Program-made: the position numbers and the translations under genes
Source: Tenrec ecaudatus
Lineage: Eukaryota > Chordata > Mammalia > Afrosoricida > Tenrecidae
Direction of reading: 5' to 3'
Assembly (NCBI RefSeq): GCF_050624435.1
Contig: NC_134546.1
Span: forward strand, 15,709,001 to 15,773,000
Length of the DNA stretch: 64,000 nucleotides
In this document: piece after piece, positions 21,801 through 32,590 of the stretch
How the letters are laid out: every line of letters begins with the position of its first letter
Numbering within the stretch: the stretch's first letter is position 1
The notes under the pieces: generated by a model
Told to the model about the DNA's origin: nothing
Database searches by the model: none
What the model saw: the letters and a program-made list of their open reading frames with translations, nothing else

Positions 21801-24800
21801 CAATAAATTGTTAAAAAAAAAAAAAAAGAACAGAGTCAACGCCCATCTCCCATTCTCTGGTCTCTGAGCTTGGGATATGTGATGCCAGCACTTTAGAGGA
21901 AAGACTTACATATGTACGCTGAGCGCACGTAATTGCTTTACAATTTTCAGCCCAGACTGTCCACTTGGCTTCCTTTATGTATCGTTTTTATTAGTTCACT
22001 TGTCATCTATACCTTGTTTAAAACATCGTAAACCCATGATTTAGGGTCCAGTTTTCATGTCATAGGATGAGGGGCCTGTGATCTGGAGCTTGAGACGATC
22101 AGGAGAGAGGCCCCCTCGGTCTCCTTCTCTGAATGGAATTCCATCCCCACCCCAATTTGGAGCAGCTGCAATATTCTTTAGAACCATGCTGCTCAACATG
22201 ACCTTACTCTCTACACAACGATGTCACATCAGTTTTAAATTAAATGAAACTAATTGGTTTCTCTCCACTCTTGTACATTTAAGTGTTTAATGGCTGCAAC
22301 TGGCTAGTGGCTCCCGTGTTGGAAAAGTGAAGATATAGGACAAGAGTTCTATTGCACAGGGCTGCTTTAGAACCTCTCCTATACCCCCCCCCCCAACATA
22401 TACTCATACAATTTTTAGTTTAGTCTCCTCTCCTTAGGAGCCCAGGTGGCAGACTGGTTTCACACTGAACTGCTAACCACGGAGGCTGCAGTTCAAAACC
22501 ATCAGCAGCTCTGCGTGCAAAAGATGAGGCTTTCTCCTGCCATAAAGGGTCCCAGTATCAGAAACTCACAGGGGCAGAACTCTTACGTCATGAGGGGTCC
22601 CTGTGAGTCAGGATTGACTCGATGGCAGTGAGTTTTTCTCTTCTTCTCTGCCACCTTATCTCTTTCTCCAATTTTCTCCAGCCTTTCCCCACCTCAAACC
22701 CTCTCCAGCTCTAGACAAGATGGGCCGGGGGGAAGTTAAGATTAGAACGGTGAAGGGGAAGGACTTCAGAAAAGACCGTGGTACCATAGAATTCCAAGTC
22801 ATTGTATCGCTGATGCTGGGACTCCCCTCGTTGCTAGTTTTCAATCCTCACTAATAACCAATTCCGAAAATTCCAAAGCAGACTGAGGCTGAATCTGCTG
22901 AGAGTGAAAGAGACTTAGGCCACATCTCCACCACTCTCCACAGAGGCAGGCCCTGGATTATGAAATGAGATGTATTTCCTAACTGTGTCTTGAAGCCGGT
23001 CCACGGAATAGGTGCAAGCAGCCCTACTCACTCTTTAGCGCAGCAGATATTCCAAACCTTTTTAATGATTAGAGAGGCCGGTAGGCCGCGCATGAAGGTT
23101 GTTGCCATGATGAATTTGCTACAAGCGGGGGTTATTTCAAGCATTTCAAAGGGAAGACAAACTTAGATCATATTCAAGGGCTAGTAGAAGTTGTCCTTAA
23201 GTCAGGCGTTCATAACCCCGGTTGCCTGTATTTAAAGACACTTTTGGAATTTCCCTGACCTCTGCTTAAAAACTATTTTAGGGCAACATCCTTTCAAACA
23301 GCCGCTTTTAAAGTCTTCTGCTTTCATAAGCATCAGGGAACTTCCAGCCAATGGCAGGAGGCTTGTGAAGAAAATTATCAGAAAAGCCAAGAAAAGTTTG
23401 GCCATAGGGCCAGGGAGTTAGACTATGCCTGGCCGGCCTCCACAATGCCTCACTCTCGCAAAAACTAGCTCCCAATTAGTGTGGGCAGAAGAAATGGAAA
23501 ACAAATAAAATAGAATAAATGGGTGAAGGATGGGATAAATTTTCTGAGTATGTTTTGAGGCTTTTGTTAATATCAGTAACTAGAACTTGGATAGAATTTG
23601 ATTATGTTAGTTCCATACTTTTGTTCTTATATAAGAAATGGGGTTTGCAACAAATTCTATATCCATAATTAAATATGTAGAATTGTTCCAGTTTTCTGCT
23701 ATTTCTTATTGTTCTTTTTCCGCATAATGTTTTGTATGCAAAGCCCTACTTCATTCATGTATTCATCCAATCACTACGCCTGGTGGTGGCGCAGTGGCTA
23801 CACAGTGGGCTTCTGACAGAAAGGTCAGTAGTTCTAAACCACAAGCCTGCTCCAAGGGAGAAAGATGAGGCTTTCTACTCCTGTAACAGTTACAAACTCA
23901 GAAACTCACAAGGGCAGTTCTACCCTGTCCTCTAAAAATTCACTGCCATCGAGGCAATGCTGACCCATCACAGTGCACCCCCCCCCACCGGGTTTCTGAG
24001 ACTGTAACTGTTGAGGGAAACAGAGAATGCACTTCTTCTTCCCCCAGGGTCACTGAGAGTCAGAATCAACTGGATGGCTGGCAGTCATTTGAGGAGGTTT
24101 AGCAGCGACACCTTTCTGAGTACTTTGCAGACACTCCCTGAGCCCTTCATGGGACGATGTCATCACTCTTGTGTTTATCTGCAGGGAAATGTCGGGCAAA
24201 TGTGTGTGCTCCCAGATCCAATGGTTTTCTTTGGCATGGGTGAGTCTGATTGATTGATTGATTTTTTGATTGATTACATAAAGGGTGAGTAGAGGTGAGG
24301 AAATCAGTGGCTGTCCCTCTTCTCTTTAAAACTCAAGCCCCGACACGTAGGAAGACCCCCCTGCTACTTACGTGTTTGTAGTCAAAAATCGTGGTGGAGG
24401 AGCACGAGCCTGCGTGGACGTTGATGATGGCGGTGTTCTTTTCATTGTCAATGGTCATGGTCTCCTGAACATTGCCACCATTGTTGAGTGGACTGATGAT
24501 GTTGTAGACCTAGATTTACCACAAAGACATACCGTTTTTCCATAAATGATATGCACATAAAGAGCACCTGCCTGTCGCCAAGCAAAATAAAGCTTTCCCC
24601 TGCGATCAGTAAGGAATTGGAGTCTGAAACCTCCCTCCCAGGATCCCAGCCCAAAGCCCAGACACAAGTGAGCTGCCCCCGTGTCCTCCCTGTTTGCAAT
24701 GAGAACAACAGTGAGCGGCATCAGAGGAGAAACGAGGCTGGCCACATTTTCAAAGTGTGAGTTGCATTTTGGGAGGTATCCTGGTTAGAGCAAAACCATC

Positions 24801-27037
24801 AGCCCTACTGTTTCCGTTGTTGCTTATTTTGGAGATGCCGCCCAAATGTTGCAAATGGACTCTCTCTGTCAGCTCAGATCGCCTTGGGTTTCCTCCCGCT
24901 TTTCCTCCCCCAAGATTTCCAAGAGGCAAAACTCATAGCAACCCAACTCACCTCATATCCATGAGCCTGTGTCCCGAAGGTGACCAGCACCACCAGAAAT
25001 GCCACCTGAAAAACAGACCAGTCCCATCATTGCCTGAGGGTCGTCATGGGGGGCGGAGCCATGAGAAGACCCCGGATAAGAAAATTGTGACTGTCTAGAG
25101 CAGTGGTTCTCAACCTTCCTAATGCTGTGACCCTTTCATACAGTTCCTCGTGGTGTGGTGACCCTCCCCCCAACCATAAAATTGTTTTCGTTGCTACTTC
25201 ATAACTGTCATTTTGCTATTGTTATGAATCAGGTGACCCCTGAGAAAGGGTTATTTGACCCCCAAAGGAGTCGCAACCCACAGGTTGAGAACCGCTGGTC
25301 TAGAAGATAGATGCCTGTGTCTATAGATACCAGTGAGCGGTCATAGATGGTCAACAGCCCACTTCCAAGATGAGAAATACGGTTCACTCACGTAGTAGGC
25401 ACTGATGACATTCATATACATTGTCAGAGAAAGATTTCTAAGTTTTTCACCTAAATCCCAATCCTTCCCAACATTGTAAGGGTCACATGTTCTTATGCCT
25501 GGAGCAATTTGGGGAGGGACTCATTTCCCCATGGGAGCACCTCAGAAGGATTCACACAGCTTTGGGATTATAAGAGCCAGCTGACCTCCTTGTAAAACTT
25601 CTTTGCTCCCCGAGACTTTTCGGAAAAGGTAAAATGGATTTTCAAGTGAGAGATGCCTTGGTTTTCTGCGGGAAACTAGGATGGCACTCTTGGGAAGCAT
25701 CATTCTCTTGTGAAGCGAAGGTCAAGGTGGACTTCCATGTGCGCCTATGACCCAGGCTAGTGTGATACCATTGGGAAAGTGTTGGGGCATGGCCTGTGAG
25801 CTGTGACGCTGAGGTCGTCCTGATGTTTAGCTGTAGTACATGTAAGAGACAAATCCAGCATGCTTGGCCTCTCTCTTCTACACATCGAACACTACTGCAC
25901 TGTCATCGAAAATATCAGTAGGACCTTTCTCCTTCCCTTTCCACCCCACCCTTCACATTTCTATCCTGATAACTGGGAGTGGATCCGCTAGCAGAGGAAG
26001 ACCTGTATTTCAGGGCATCTTCTCCCATCTGCAAGACACTGCAGTGGGGGGCTCTGGGAGGCTGGGCTCGGGTAACGCAGCTGGAGACATGGAATGGTGA
26101 CGGCAGGAAGATTGCCCTTCAGGAAGATTTAAGGGCAGAGAGATGGTCACTAAAATCCTCCTATTGCTTAAATGCTGCCAGAGTTGGCCTCTAGATAGGC
26201 CCAAGGATGGGTAAATTTCAGATTGACATTTCACATTTACTGGCTTGGGGAAATCATGTTCCTTTGTGCCTCAGACTCCTCAGACGTGAAATGAGGAGCC
26301 ATGCTACGCAGCTGAAAATATTGCGTCAGTAACTAGATGATGTCATTCCTATGAAATGCCTAAAATGCCCTTGGGAAATGGCAGCTACCGTTAGGATCAT
26401 GAACATTTTCGGTATTATTATTTTCTAATTACCACATCTTTTGTACAGTCAATGAAGTTATGCTGAAAGGCCAACATTCCGAATCATGAATTGCCATTTA
26501 AATCCCCTAGTCATTTCCAATTAGGAGCCCGAGTGGCATAGTGGTTACACATTGGGTTGCCATCCACAAGGTCTGCAGTTTGAAACCACCAGCCACGCCT
26601 CACGAGAAAGAACGGGGTTTTCCATTCCTGTAAGCAGTTACAGGCTCAGAAACTCATGGGGACAGTTCTATCCCATCCTATAAGGTTGCTAGGAGTCAGC
26701 ATCCACTCAGTATCCATGAGTTTGGTTTGGGGGTTTTTGGGGTGTGTTTTGTTTAACTTCTTGCCTATTTCCAATATTTTTGTTGGGTTTTTTTTTGTTT
26801 ATTTTAGTAAACACCTCCAAAAATAGGCACAGGACAAGTAACTCTTCAACTTAATTTTTAACCCTAGGCCTACCAAAGACATCATTCATTCAGACCCAGA
26901 CTTTTTGGTTTTTCATTTACCCATAGAAGCCCGCATTGTGTTTGTCTCCAATCCCCGAAAATCAAGGCACACATTCTCTGCAAGCAGTCACACCAGAGCA
27001 TAAAGAATTGTAAGCGAATACTCACAAGGGTTTCCAT
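18750..27037 (-). CDS. GKN2: Gastrokine-2 (TFIZ1), complete gene, six coding exons
   Basis: Secreted BRICHOS protein of gastric surface mucous cells that forms a disulfide-linked heterodimer with trefoil factor TFF1. Coding exons on the minus strand: 27026-27037, 24952-25005, 24372-24509, 20881-20991, 20101-20257 and 18750-18832; phases 0,0,0,0,1. They encode 184 residues, the human length. [20 protein letters not shown] is the signal peptide. Residue Cys58 (Cys38 of the mature protein) in HAGSCSS is the residue known in human GKN2 to bond TFF1. BRICHOS cysteines are at 81 and 143, with two more at 165 and 179. The C terminus [16 protein letters not shown] is diagnostic. A TATAAA lies about 65 nt upstream of the ATG. 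Introns hold a SPIN element, SINEs and LINE 3' ends, one only 26 nt from exon 4. A non-canonical AGTAAA at 18628-18633 is the only nearby polyA candidate. Confidence 0.96.
18999..19322 (-). mobile_element. LINE 3' end (same family), short copy
   Basis: 324 bp in GKN2 intron 5, minus strand (sense to GKN2). Flanked by agctattcttacattt and agctatacttacattt (15 of 16 match). Confidence 0.85.
20101..20257 (-). CDS. GKN2: GKN2 exon 5
   Basis: 52 codons plus 1 nt. Contains [17 protein letters not shown] and the second BRICHOS cysteine in [17 protein letters not shown]. Donor GTGAGT. Confidence 0.95.
20881..20991 (-). CDS. GKN2: GKN2 exon 4
   Basis: 37 codons, [19 protein letters not shown] onward. 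Acceptor ttgctgccccag, donor GTAATT. A LINE insertion ends 26 nt upstream of this acceptor. Confidence 0.95.
21018..21825 (+). mobile_element. LINE 3' end (same family), dimeric-tail subtype
   Basis: 808 bp ending in a 15-nt A-run, flanked by a perfect 16-bp duplication aagaacagagtcaacg at 21002-21017 and 21826-21841. The 3' end is duplicated: two roughly 85-bp versions of the 'gtgctttatacaattgatg' end in tandem. Lies 26 nt upstream of the GKN2 exon 4 acceptor, antisense to the gene. Confidence 0.9.
22436..22640 (+). mobile_element. AfroSINE-like SINE, type A
   Basis: In GKN2 intron 3. Head ggagcccaggtggcagactg, tail gtcaggattgactcgatggc. Confidence 0.82.
23778..24092 (+). mobile_element. 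AfroSINE-like SINE with inverted SINE fragment inside
   Basis: In GKN2 intron 3. Head cgcctggtggtggcgcagtg. About 23938-24010 is an inverted piece of the same family; the outer tail resumes with agtcagaatcaactggatgg. Confidence 0.72.
24247..24276. repeat. (GATT)n short tandem repeat
   Basis: Imperfect GATT units in GKN2 intron 3, about 95 nt downstream (gene sense) of exon 3. Confidence 0.85.
24372..24509 (-). CDS. GKN2: GKN2 exon 3
   Basis: 46 codons with [17 protein letters not shown] and [15 protein letters not shown]. Donor GTAAGT. Same 138-nt length as GKN1 exon 3. Carries the cysteine that in human bonds TFF1. Confidence 0.95.
24952..25005 (-). CDS. GKN2: GKN2 exon 2
   Basis: 18 codons, [18 protein letters not shown], the signal peptide core. 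Acceptor tgtttttcag and donor GTGAGT on the minus strand. Confidence 0.93.
25101..25297 (-). mobile_element. SPIN-type non-autonomous hAT element with target duplication
   Basis: Termini cagtggttctcaacc and ggttgagaaccgctg, flanked by gtctagag and gtctagaa (7 of 8 match), the 8-bp duplication typical of hAT insertion. In GKN2 intron 1, about 95 nt upstream of exon 2. Confidence 0.92.
26522..26750 (+). mobile_element. AfroSINE-like SINE, type A
   Basis: In GKN2 intron 1. Head ggagcccgagtggcatagtg, full-length body. Confidence 0.82.
27026..27037 (-). CDS. GKN2: GKN2 exon 1 (start codon)
   Basis: ATG followed by three codons (METL) and donor GTGAGT. The position after a TATA box and the four-codon length match the paralogues. 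Confidence 0.88.
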
Positions 27038-27099
27038 TTTGCCTGCAGGGAGGAAGAGCAAGCCGGACCAACTGAAACCACTCAGCGCAGCTTTAGACC

Positions 27100-27105
27100 T
27101 TTATA
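27100..27105 (-). promoter_or_regulatory. GKN2: GKN2 TATA box
   Basis: TATAAA on the minus strand, 63 nt upstream of the start codon. This places transcription start near 27070-27075 with a 5' leader of about 35 nt. A minus-strand GATAAG lies farther upstream (near 27165) and could be a GATA-factor site; that is inference. Confidence 0.7.
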
Positions 27106-27585
27106 GTGGCCCGAAGGTGTGGAAACCTGGTCTCCAGGCCATCACTTTGGAAAAGGCCATGTCCTTATCGCTGACCCACCCAGCAAACTCCTTAATCAGG
27201 ATTGATACCCAGCCACAGGACCTGCTATCAATGAAGTATATGAGTCAGTTATGAAAATTCACCACTTGGTCACTCTGTAAATACTCCCTGCTTATCTGTT
27301 CGGTATCACTTGCGATCTCAAATTCCACCCTTTCAAAATATGTCAAGGTGTTTGTTCTCTACATGCGTTTTCTATGTGGCTAAGTTTGTAATCCAGATCT
27401 CTCCTCACAATGGTAAAATTCTTCCAGAAGACCTGAGCTGTATGCACATCTGAGTTTTTTCCTTGATGTCCTCCTTGGTGGATTCTTCCACCCAGAGAAT
27501 GGGCATGAGACTAGAAGTGAAGACGGTGTCTCGGGCCCCTGCTTGAAGAATAAACACCCTTAAGACTTTGTCTTTTACTTGATTC

Positions 27586-27624
27586 AAACCAAACCAAACC
27601 AAACCAAACCAAACCAAACCAAAC
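27586..27624. repeat. (CCAAA)n microsatellite
   Basis: About eight AAACC units at the tail of an inverted SINE. Confidence 0.95.
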
Positions 27625-28105
27625 TCACTGACATTGAGTCGATGGCAACTCCCAGCAACCCTATAGGACAGGGTAGGACTGCTGCAGTGAGTTTCAGAGA
27701 CTGTACATTTTTTATAAATCATTTGATTGGGAGCTAGTATAACATCCCATAGTTCAATCACATCAAGCAGTTTGTACCACTGCTACCGCAATCAGATTCA
27801 AAACATTTTCTTTCTTCTTGAACTCCTTGATATCAGCTCCCTCTTACCCCCTCCCTCCCCCACACTACCCACCAGGAACCTATAGTAGGTTGTTGGGTTT
27901 GTTTTTATTTTTTGGCCATCTCTTACATAATCCAATATATCCGTTCACGTACAATTCTCTTGTTTGATCCCATGGCAGGGACTGTACATCTTTATAGGAG
28001 TCGAAAGCCCCATTTTTCTCCCGAGGAGCAGCTGAGGGTTTTGAACTGCCAACCTTACTCTTAGCAACCCACTGCATCCCCACTCTGCCACCAGGGATCC
28101 TTCTT
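27624..28105 (-). mobile_element. AfroSINE-like SINE, type A, split by a LINE
   Basis: Two halves (27624-27708 and 27980-28105) joined by the 10-bp target duplication of the intervening LINE. Its tail side abuts a (CCAAA)n microsatellite. Confidence 0.8.
27709..27979 (-). mobile_element. Older LINE 3' fragment inserted into a SINE
   Basis: A diverged relative of the same LINE family. Flanked by a perfect 10-bp gactgtacat duplication at 27699-27708 and 27980-27989 that lies inside an AfroSINE-like element. Confidence 0.75.
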
Positions 28106-28290
28106 GGCTTTATAGATGGTACCAAATTCCAGAGGCTGATGAGGAACCATACTCACGGAATACCCTGCACGATTACCAGGGTTAACTTAAAAAAAAAATT
28201 GGGTCTTACCTTAAACTACATAAAAACTGATAGTTACATATCTACAGATATTTTGAGGCCCAATGAGAAATTTTAACATTAAAAGAAAGA

Positions 28291-29300
28291 GATAGTGTCT
28301 GGGGTCTTAAAGGCTTGAAGGTGAACAAGCGGCCATCTAGCTCAGAAGCAAATAAGCCCACATGGAAGAAGCACACCGGCCAGTGCGATCATGAGGTGCC
28401 CAACGGACCAGGTATAAGGCATCATGCAAAAAAAAAAAAGATATAAGTGTGTGTATGTATGTGTATATGTATATATGTATGTGTATGTATGTGTATATAT
28501 ATATATCATATTAAATGAAGGGGGAAGTGCAGAGTGGAGACCCAAGGCCCAAGTGTCGACCAATGGAGATCCCCTCATAGAGGGGCTTAGGAGAGGAGAT
28601 GGGTTAATTAGGGTGTGAGGTAGTATTGATGAAGAACACAGCTTTTCCCCAGATCCTGGATGCTTCCTCCCCCCCAACTACCATGATCCGAATTCTACCT
28701 TGCAGGGCTGGATAGGACAGAGGCTGTACACTGGTGCATATGAGGGTTGGAGGTACAGGGAATCCAGGGTGGATGATACCTTCAGGACCAAGGGTGTGAG
28801 GGACGATGCTGGGAGAGTGGAGGGTGAGTGGGTTGGAAAGGGGGAACTGATTACAAGGATCCACATGTGACCTCTTCCCTGGGAGAGGGACAGCAGAGAA
28901 GGGGGGAAGGGAGACTCCGGATAGGGCAAGATATGACAAAATAACGAGGTATAAATTACCAAGGGCATATGAGGGAGGGGGGAATGGGGAGGGAGGGGGG
29001 GAAAAAAGAGGACCTGATGCAAGGGGCTTAAGTGGAGAGCAAATGCCTTGAGAATGATTGGGGCAGGGAATGTATGGATGTGCTTTATACAATTGATGTA
29101 TGTATATGTATGGATTGTGGTAAGAGTTGTTTGAGTCCCTAATAAAATGTAAAAGAGGAAAAGAGAAAAAAATGATTAGGGCAAAGACTGTACAGATGTG
29201 CTTTATACAATTGATGTATGTATATGTATGAACTGTGAAAAGAATTGTATCAGCCCCAATAAATTGTTAAAATAAAAAAATTAAAATTAAATTAAAAAAA
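28291..29300 (+). mobile_element. LINE 3' end (same family), dimeric-tail subtype
   Basis: About 1 kb, extending farther 5' than the copy in GKN2 intron 3 and nearly identical to it, including the duplicated 3' end. Ends in an A-rich tail. The flanking A-rich DNA obscures the target duplication (candidate aaaagaaaga). Confidence 0.82.
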
Positions 29301-29695
29301 AGAAAGAAAAAAAATTTTAAAAAATGCAAAGGCGTACAAGCCGAGAACCCCCCACAATAAGCAAACATATGAGGACACGTGAAAAAGCATTGCAACTAGT
29401 GTTCTAGTTCATGCATGTGTGGGGTTATTTCAAACAAAACATGTTTAACCGTGTCTCTGGGATCAGTCGATAGTGCAGTTAAGTTCTCCCAGTGAGATAC
29501 TTATCTGAAGACATCGGGGCTTCAAAATGCCATGGGTGGTTCTGATGGAAAGAACTACTTCAAATTCTGTCCAAACCACTCCTGGGGAAAGTGAGACCCA
29601 AGCACATTACAGAGCTTGTAGAAGTTCAGAAGTCTAGTGACAAGGACAAGCCCTTCTGACCCTTGGCCCAATGTTCTCTCTGAGGCAGCAGTTCT

Positions 29696-30015
29696 CAACC
29701 TGGGGGTCGCAACCCCTTAGAGGGGGTCAACCGACCCTTTCACAGGAGTCACCTAAGACCATCGAAAAACACATAAATATTTCACAATATATAATTACAG
29801 ATATTATTTTGTGATTAATCATTATGTTTTAATTATGTTTAATTATGTAACAATGAAAATACAGCTTGCATATCAGATATGTACACGATGATTCATAACA
29901 GTAGCAAAATGACAGTGATGAAGTAGCAAGGAAAATAATTTTATGGCTGTGGGGTCCCCACAACATGAGGAACTGTATGAAAGGGTTGCAGCAGTAGGAA
30001 GGTTGAGACCCACTG
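29696..30015 (+). mobile_element. SPIN-type non-autonomous hAT element, longest copy
   Basis: About 320 bp in the opposite orientation to the other four. It keeps the AT-rich centre (gattaatcattatgtttt and similar) that the short copies lack. Termini cagcagttctcaacc and ggttgagacccactg. Confidence 0.9.
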
Positions 30016-31090
30016 TTCTAGTGTCTTCTAGGCCTGTTGCCTATTTGCCCACTTTAGTTGGTAAATACCGAAACTTTTAGAGCGATATTTCAATGAGTGG
30101 AGGGAATGGCATTCAGGTAGCCACCACACCAGTCATGGACCTTTCTTTTGCTGAATACAGACGTTTGTTTTGGACACGTTGAAGCAAGTCCATCGTGTAC
30201 ATAGACCTTAGGTAACGTTTAAACAATGTCAAATACAGTTTCCAAAAGAGTGGAACCCACTCGCATGTGGAGGGCGGTACAAAGTCTCTGGTTACACACA
30301 TCTTACCAACACTTGATATTGTCAGAGTGTTAATTTTTGTCAGTATGGTCATCATAAAGTAATACGTATTTGTAATCTAATTTGGTTTCCCCGATGACCT
30401 CGGAAATGCAGTGTTTCCTCACAATTTCTACCATCTGGCTTCTTCCTCTGTAATTTGCTGGTTCCAATCCTTTGCAGATTGTTGTACATGTCAGTTGATT
30501 TCTGTGGATTCTGTGTGTGGGTTTCCTGAGGAACTCTAAGCAGAAGAATCTTTAATTCTACTGCTCACTCGTTTGCAGTGTCTTTTACTGGATGGAAGTT
30601 TAAATTCTCAATCTATTCAAAGAAGTCTTCCTTCATTTTTGCTTAAGAAGCTTTTTTTTCCAAGTCTTTAATGTGTTTCCCCACATTTTCTTAAAAGCTT
30701 ACATTTACATTTAAGTTCCTCTGATTCTCGCTTTTGACATTTAGTTTTATTATCCTTCAATTTGATACATTTCTTTTGCCCCATTTAGGGATCCAATTGT
30801 CCTAGCCACTGCTATGAAGCAACCAGAACTCGTTGCCTTCATACCAGTCAGAGTACAATTGCGCCCCACTGGGTCTTCAATGGCTGAATTTGGGGAAATA
30901 GATGACCTCTGAGTAAATGCCAACCTCAAACCTCCAACCCCCAACCCCCAGTCTTTCAGTTAGCAGCTCAGAATCTTAGCTATTTATATTAGTATTCAAT
31001 CATTCAATATTTTCCTACCAATTTATAATGTCATGTACCCTCCTCATGTACATTGGTTTTCTGTGTTTTCTCCCCATTTTCCCACCACCA
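30016..31090. other. Intergenic, unassigned
   Basis: AT-rich from 30470 to 30770, possibly very old LINE DNA. No gene seen. Confidence 0.4.
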
Positions 31091-31094
31091 TCGT

Positions 31095-31277
31095 GCCAGT
31101 TCTGACTCATGGCGACCCTGTAGAACAGAGAAGAACTGCTCTGTTGAGTTTCTGAGACTGTAAGTCTTTCCCAGAGTAGGAAGTCGTGTCTTTCTCGCAA
31201 GAAGCAGATGGTGGTTTTGAACTGTTGACCTTGAGGTCAGCAGCTCAATACACAACCACTATGCCATCAGGGCTCCT
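31095..31277 (-). mobile_element. AfroSINE-like SINE, type A
   Basis: Inverted copy; gttctgactcatggcgaccc to ccactatgccatcagggctc. Confidence 0.82.
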
Positions 31278-31494
31278 TATTTCTCTCTATTCTGCTGTGT
31301 TGTTTGTCTATCCATATGACATTACATCACAGCCTTAATTTCATTGTCATTGTAAATTCTAGTGTCTGGTGAGTCAACCTTCTCACCCTGGTCATCTTTA
31401 AAGCTGCCTGGGTTATGCCTGTAAATGTTCTGTACTGCTTCTTCATTTTTCCACATCATTGCTTTCGACTCTTACATTAGAGAGACCAGTCCCT

Positions 31495-31705
31495 GCATAC
31501 GGGCATTACGCTTGGTAAAGTCGAAGGAGAGCAAAAGAAAGTCCCCCAGTGAGACGGAGGGACACAGTGGCTGCAACAAGGGGATTAAGCTCAGGAACAA
31601 GTGTGACATTGGCACAGGGATGGGCAGTTTTTGTTCTGTTGCACACTGGCTACTCTGGGCCAGAACCAAGTCAGTGGTACCTAACGCCGCCAACTATGTG
31701 AACTG
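31495..31705 (+). mobile_element. RTE-type LINE 3' end
   Basis: Starts with cattacgcttggtaaag and ends with gtacctaacgccgccaac, a decayed form of the 'cacctaacaacaac' tail typical of RTE. Confidence 0.75.
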
Positions 31706-31784
31706 CTAGGTTCTCATTGCGTTTGAGATCATAAGAGAAGGTCATTTGCTAGATAAAATTTGGAAGTTAATTGAAACTGAAAAA

Positions 31785-32590
31785 CAAATCCACTGCCATG
31801 CAGTTGATGCTGACTCACTGGGACCCTGTTGGACAGGGTAGAGCTGCCCCCGGTGGGCTCCTGCGACTGCACCTGTTTGAACCTAGAAGACCCATCTTTC
31901 TTTTTTTTCCAATCATTTTATTAGGGGCTCATATAACTCTTATCACAATCCATACAGACATCAATTGTGTAAAGCACATTTGTACATTCGTTGCCCTCAT
32001 CATTCTCAAAACATTTGCTTTCCACTTAAGCCCCTGCCATCAGGTCCTCATTTTTTCCCCTCCCTCCCCATTCTTCCCTCCCTCATGAACCCTTGATAAT
32101 TTATAAATTATTATTTTGTCATATCTTGCCCTGTCCGACATCTCCCTTCACCCCCTTTGCTGTTGTCCATCCCCCAGGGAGGAGGTCACATGTAGATCCT
32201 TGTAATCGGTTCCCTCTTTCCAACCCACTCTCCCTCTACCTTCCCAGTATTGCCACTCACACTGCTGGTCCAGAGGGGATCATCCACCCTGGATTCCCTG
32301 TGTTTCCAGTTCCTATCTGTACCAGTGTCCATCCTCTGGTCTAGCCAGACTTGCAAGGGAGAATTGGGATCATGATAGTAGGGAGAGGGGGGAAAGCATT
32401 TAGGAACTAGAGGAAAGTTCTATTTTTCATCATTGCTACATCGCACCCTGTCTGGCTCATCTCCTCCCCGAGAGCCCTCTGCCAGGGGATGCCCAGTGGA
32501 AGGCCCATCTTTCTCTGAGCAGCAGCCCCTGCTGCCCTTGCGGATGACAGCCCAACAGCCCATGGTGTCCCCACGGCTCCACCAGCGCTC
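31785..32590 (-). mobile_element. AfroSINE-like SINE, type A, split by a LINE
   Basis: Halves 31785-31901 and 32502-32590 flank the LINE at 31902-32501. The second half is degraded. Confidence 0.65.
31902..32501 (-). mobile_element. LINE 3' end (same family) inserted into a SINE
   Basis: 600 bp on the minus strand, flanked by gacccatctttct and ggcccatctttct (12 of 13 match). Those flanks are parts of one AfroSINE-like element, so the LINE is the younger. Confidence 0.82.

Noticed and set aside
27586-27624. Regular short repeats as a possible array
   Set aside because: A simple pentanucleotide microsatellite attached to a SINE tail; no spacers, so not CRISPR-like.
28604-29092. 162-residue proline/serine-rich minus-strand frame
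   Set aside because: Antisense of a LINE 3' end; the same frame recurs at 21325-21636 in the sister copy.
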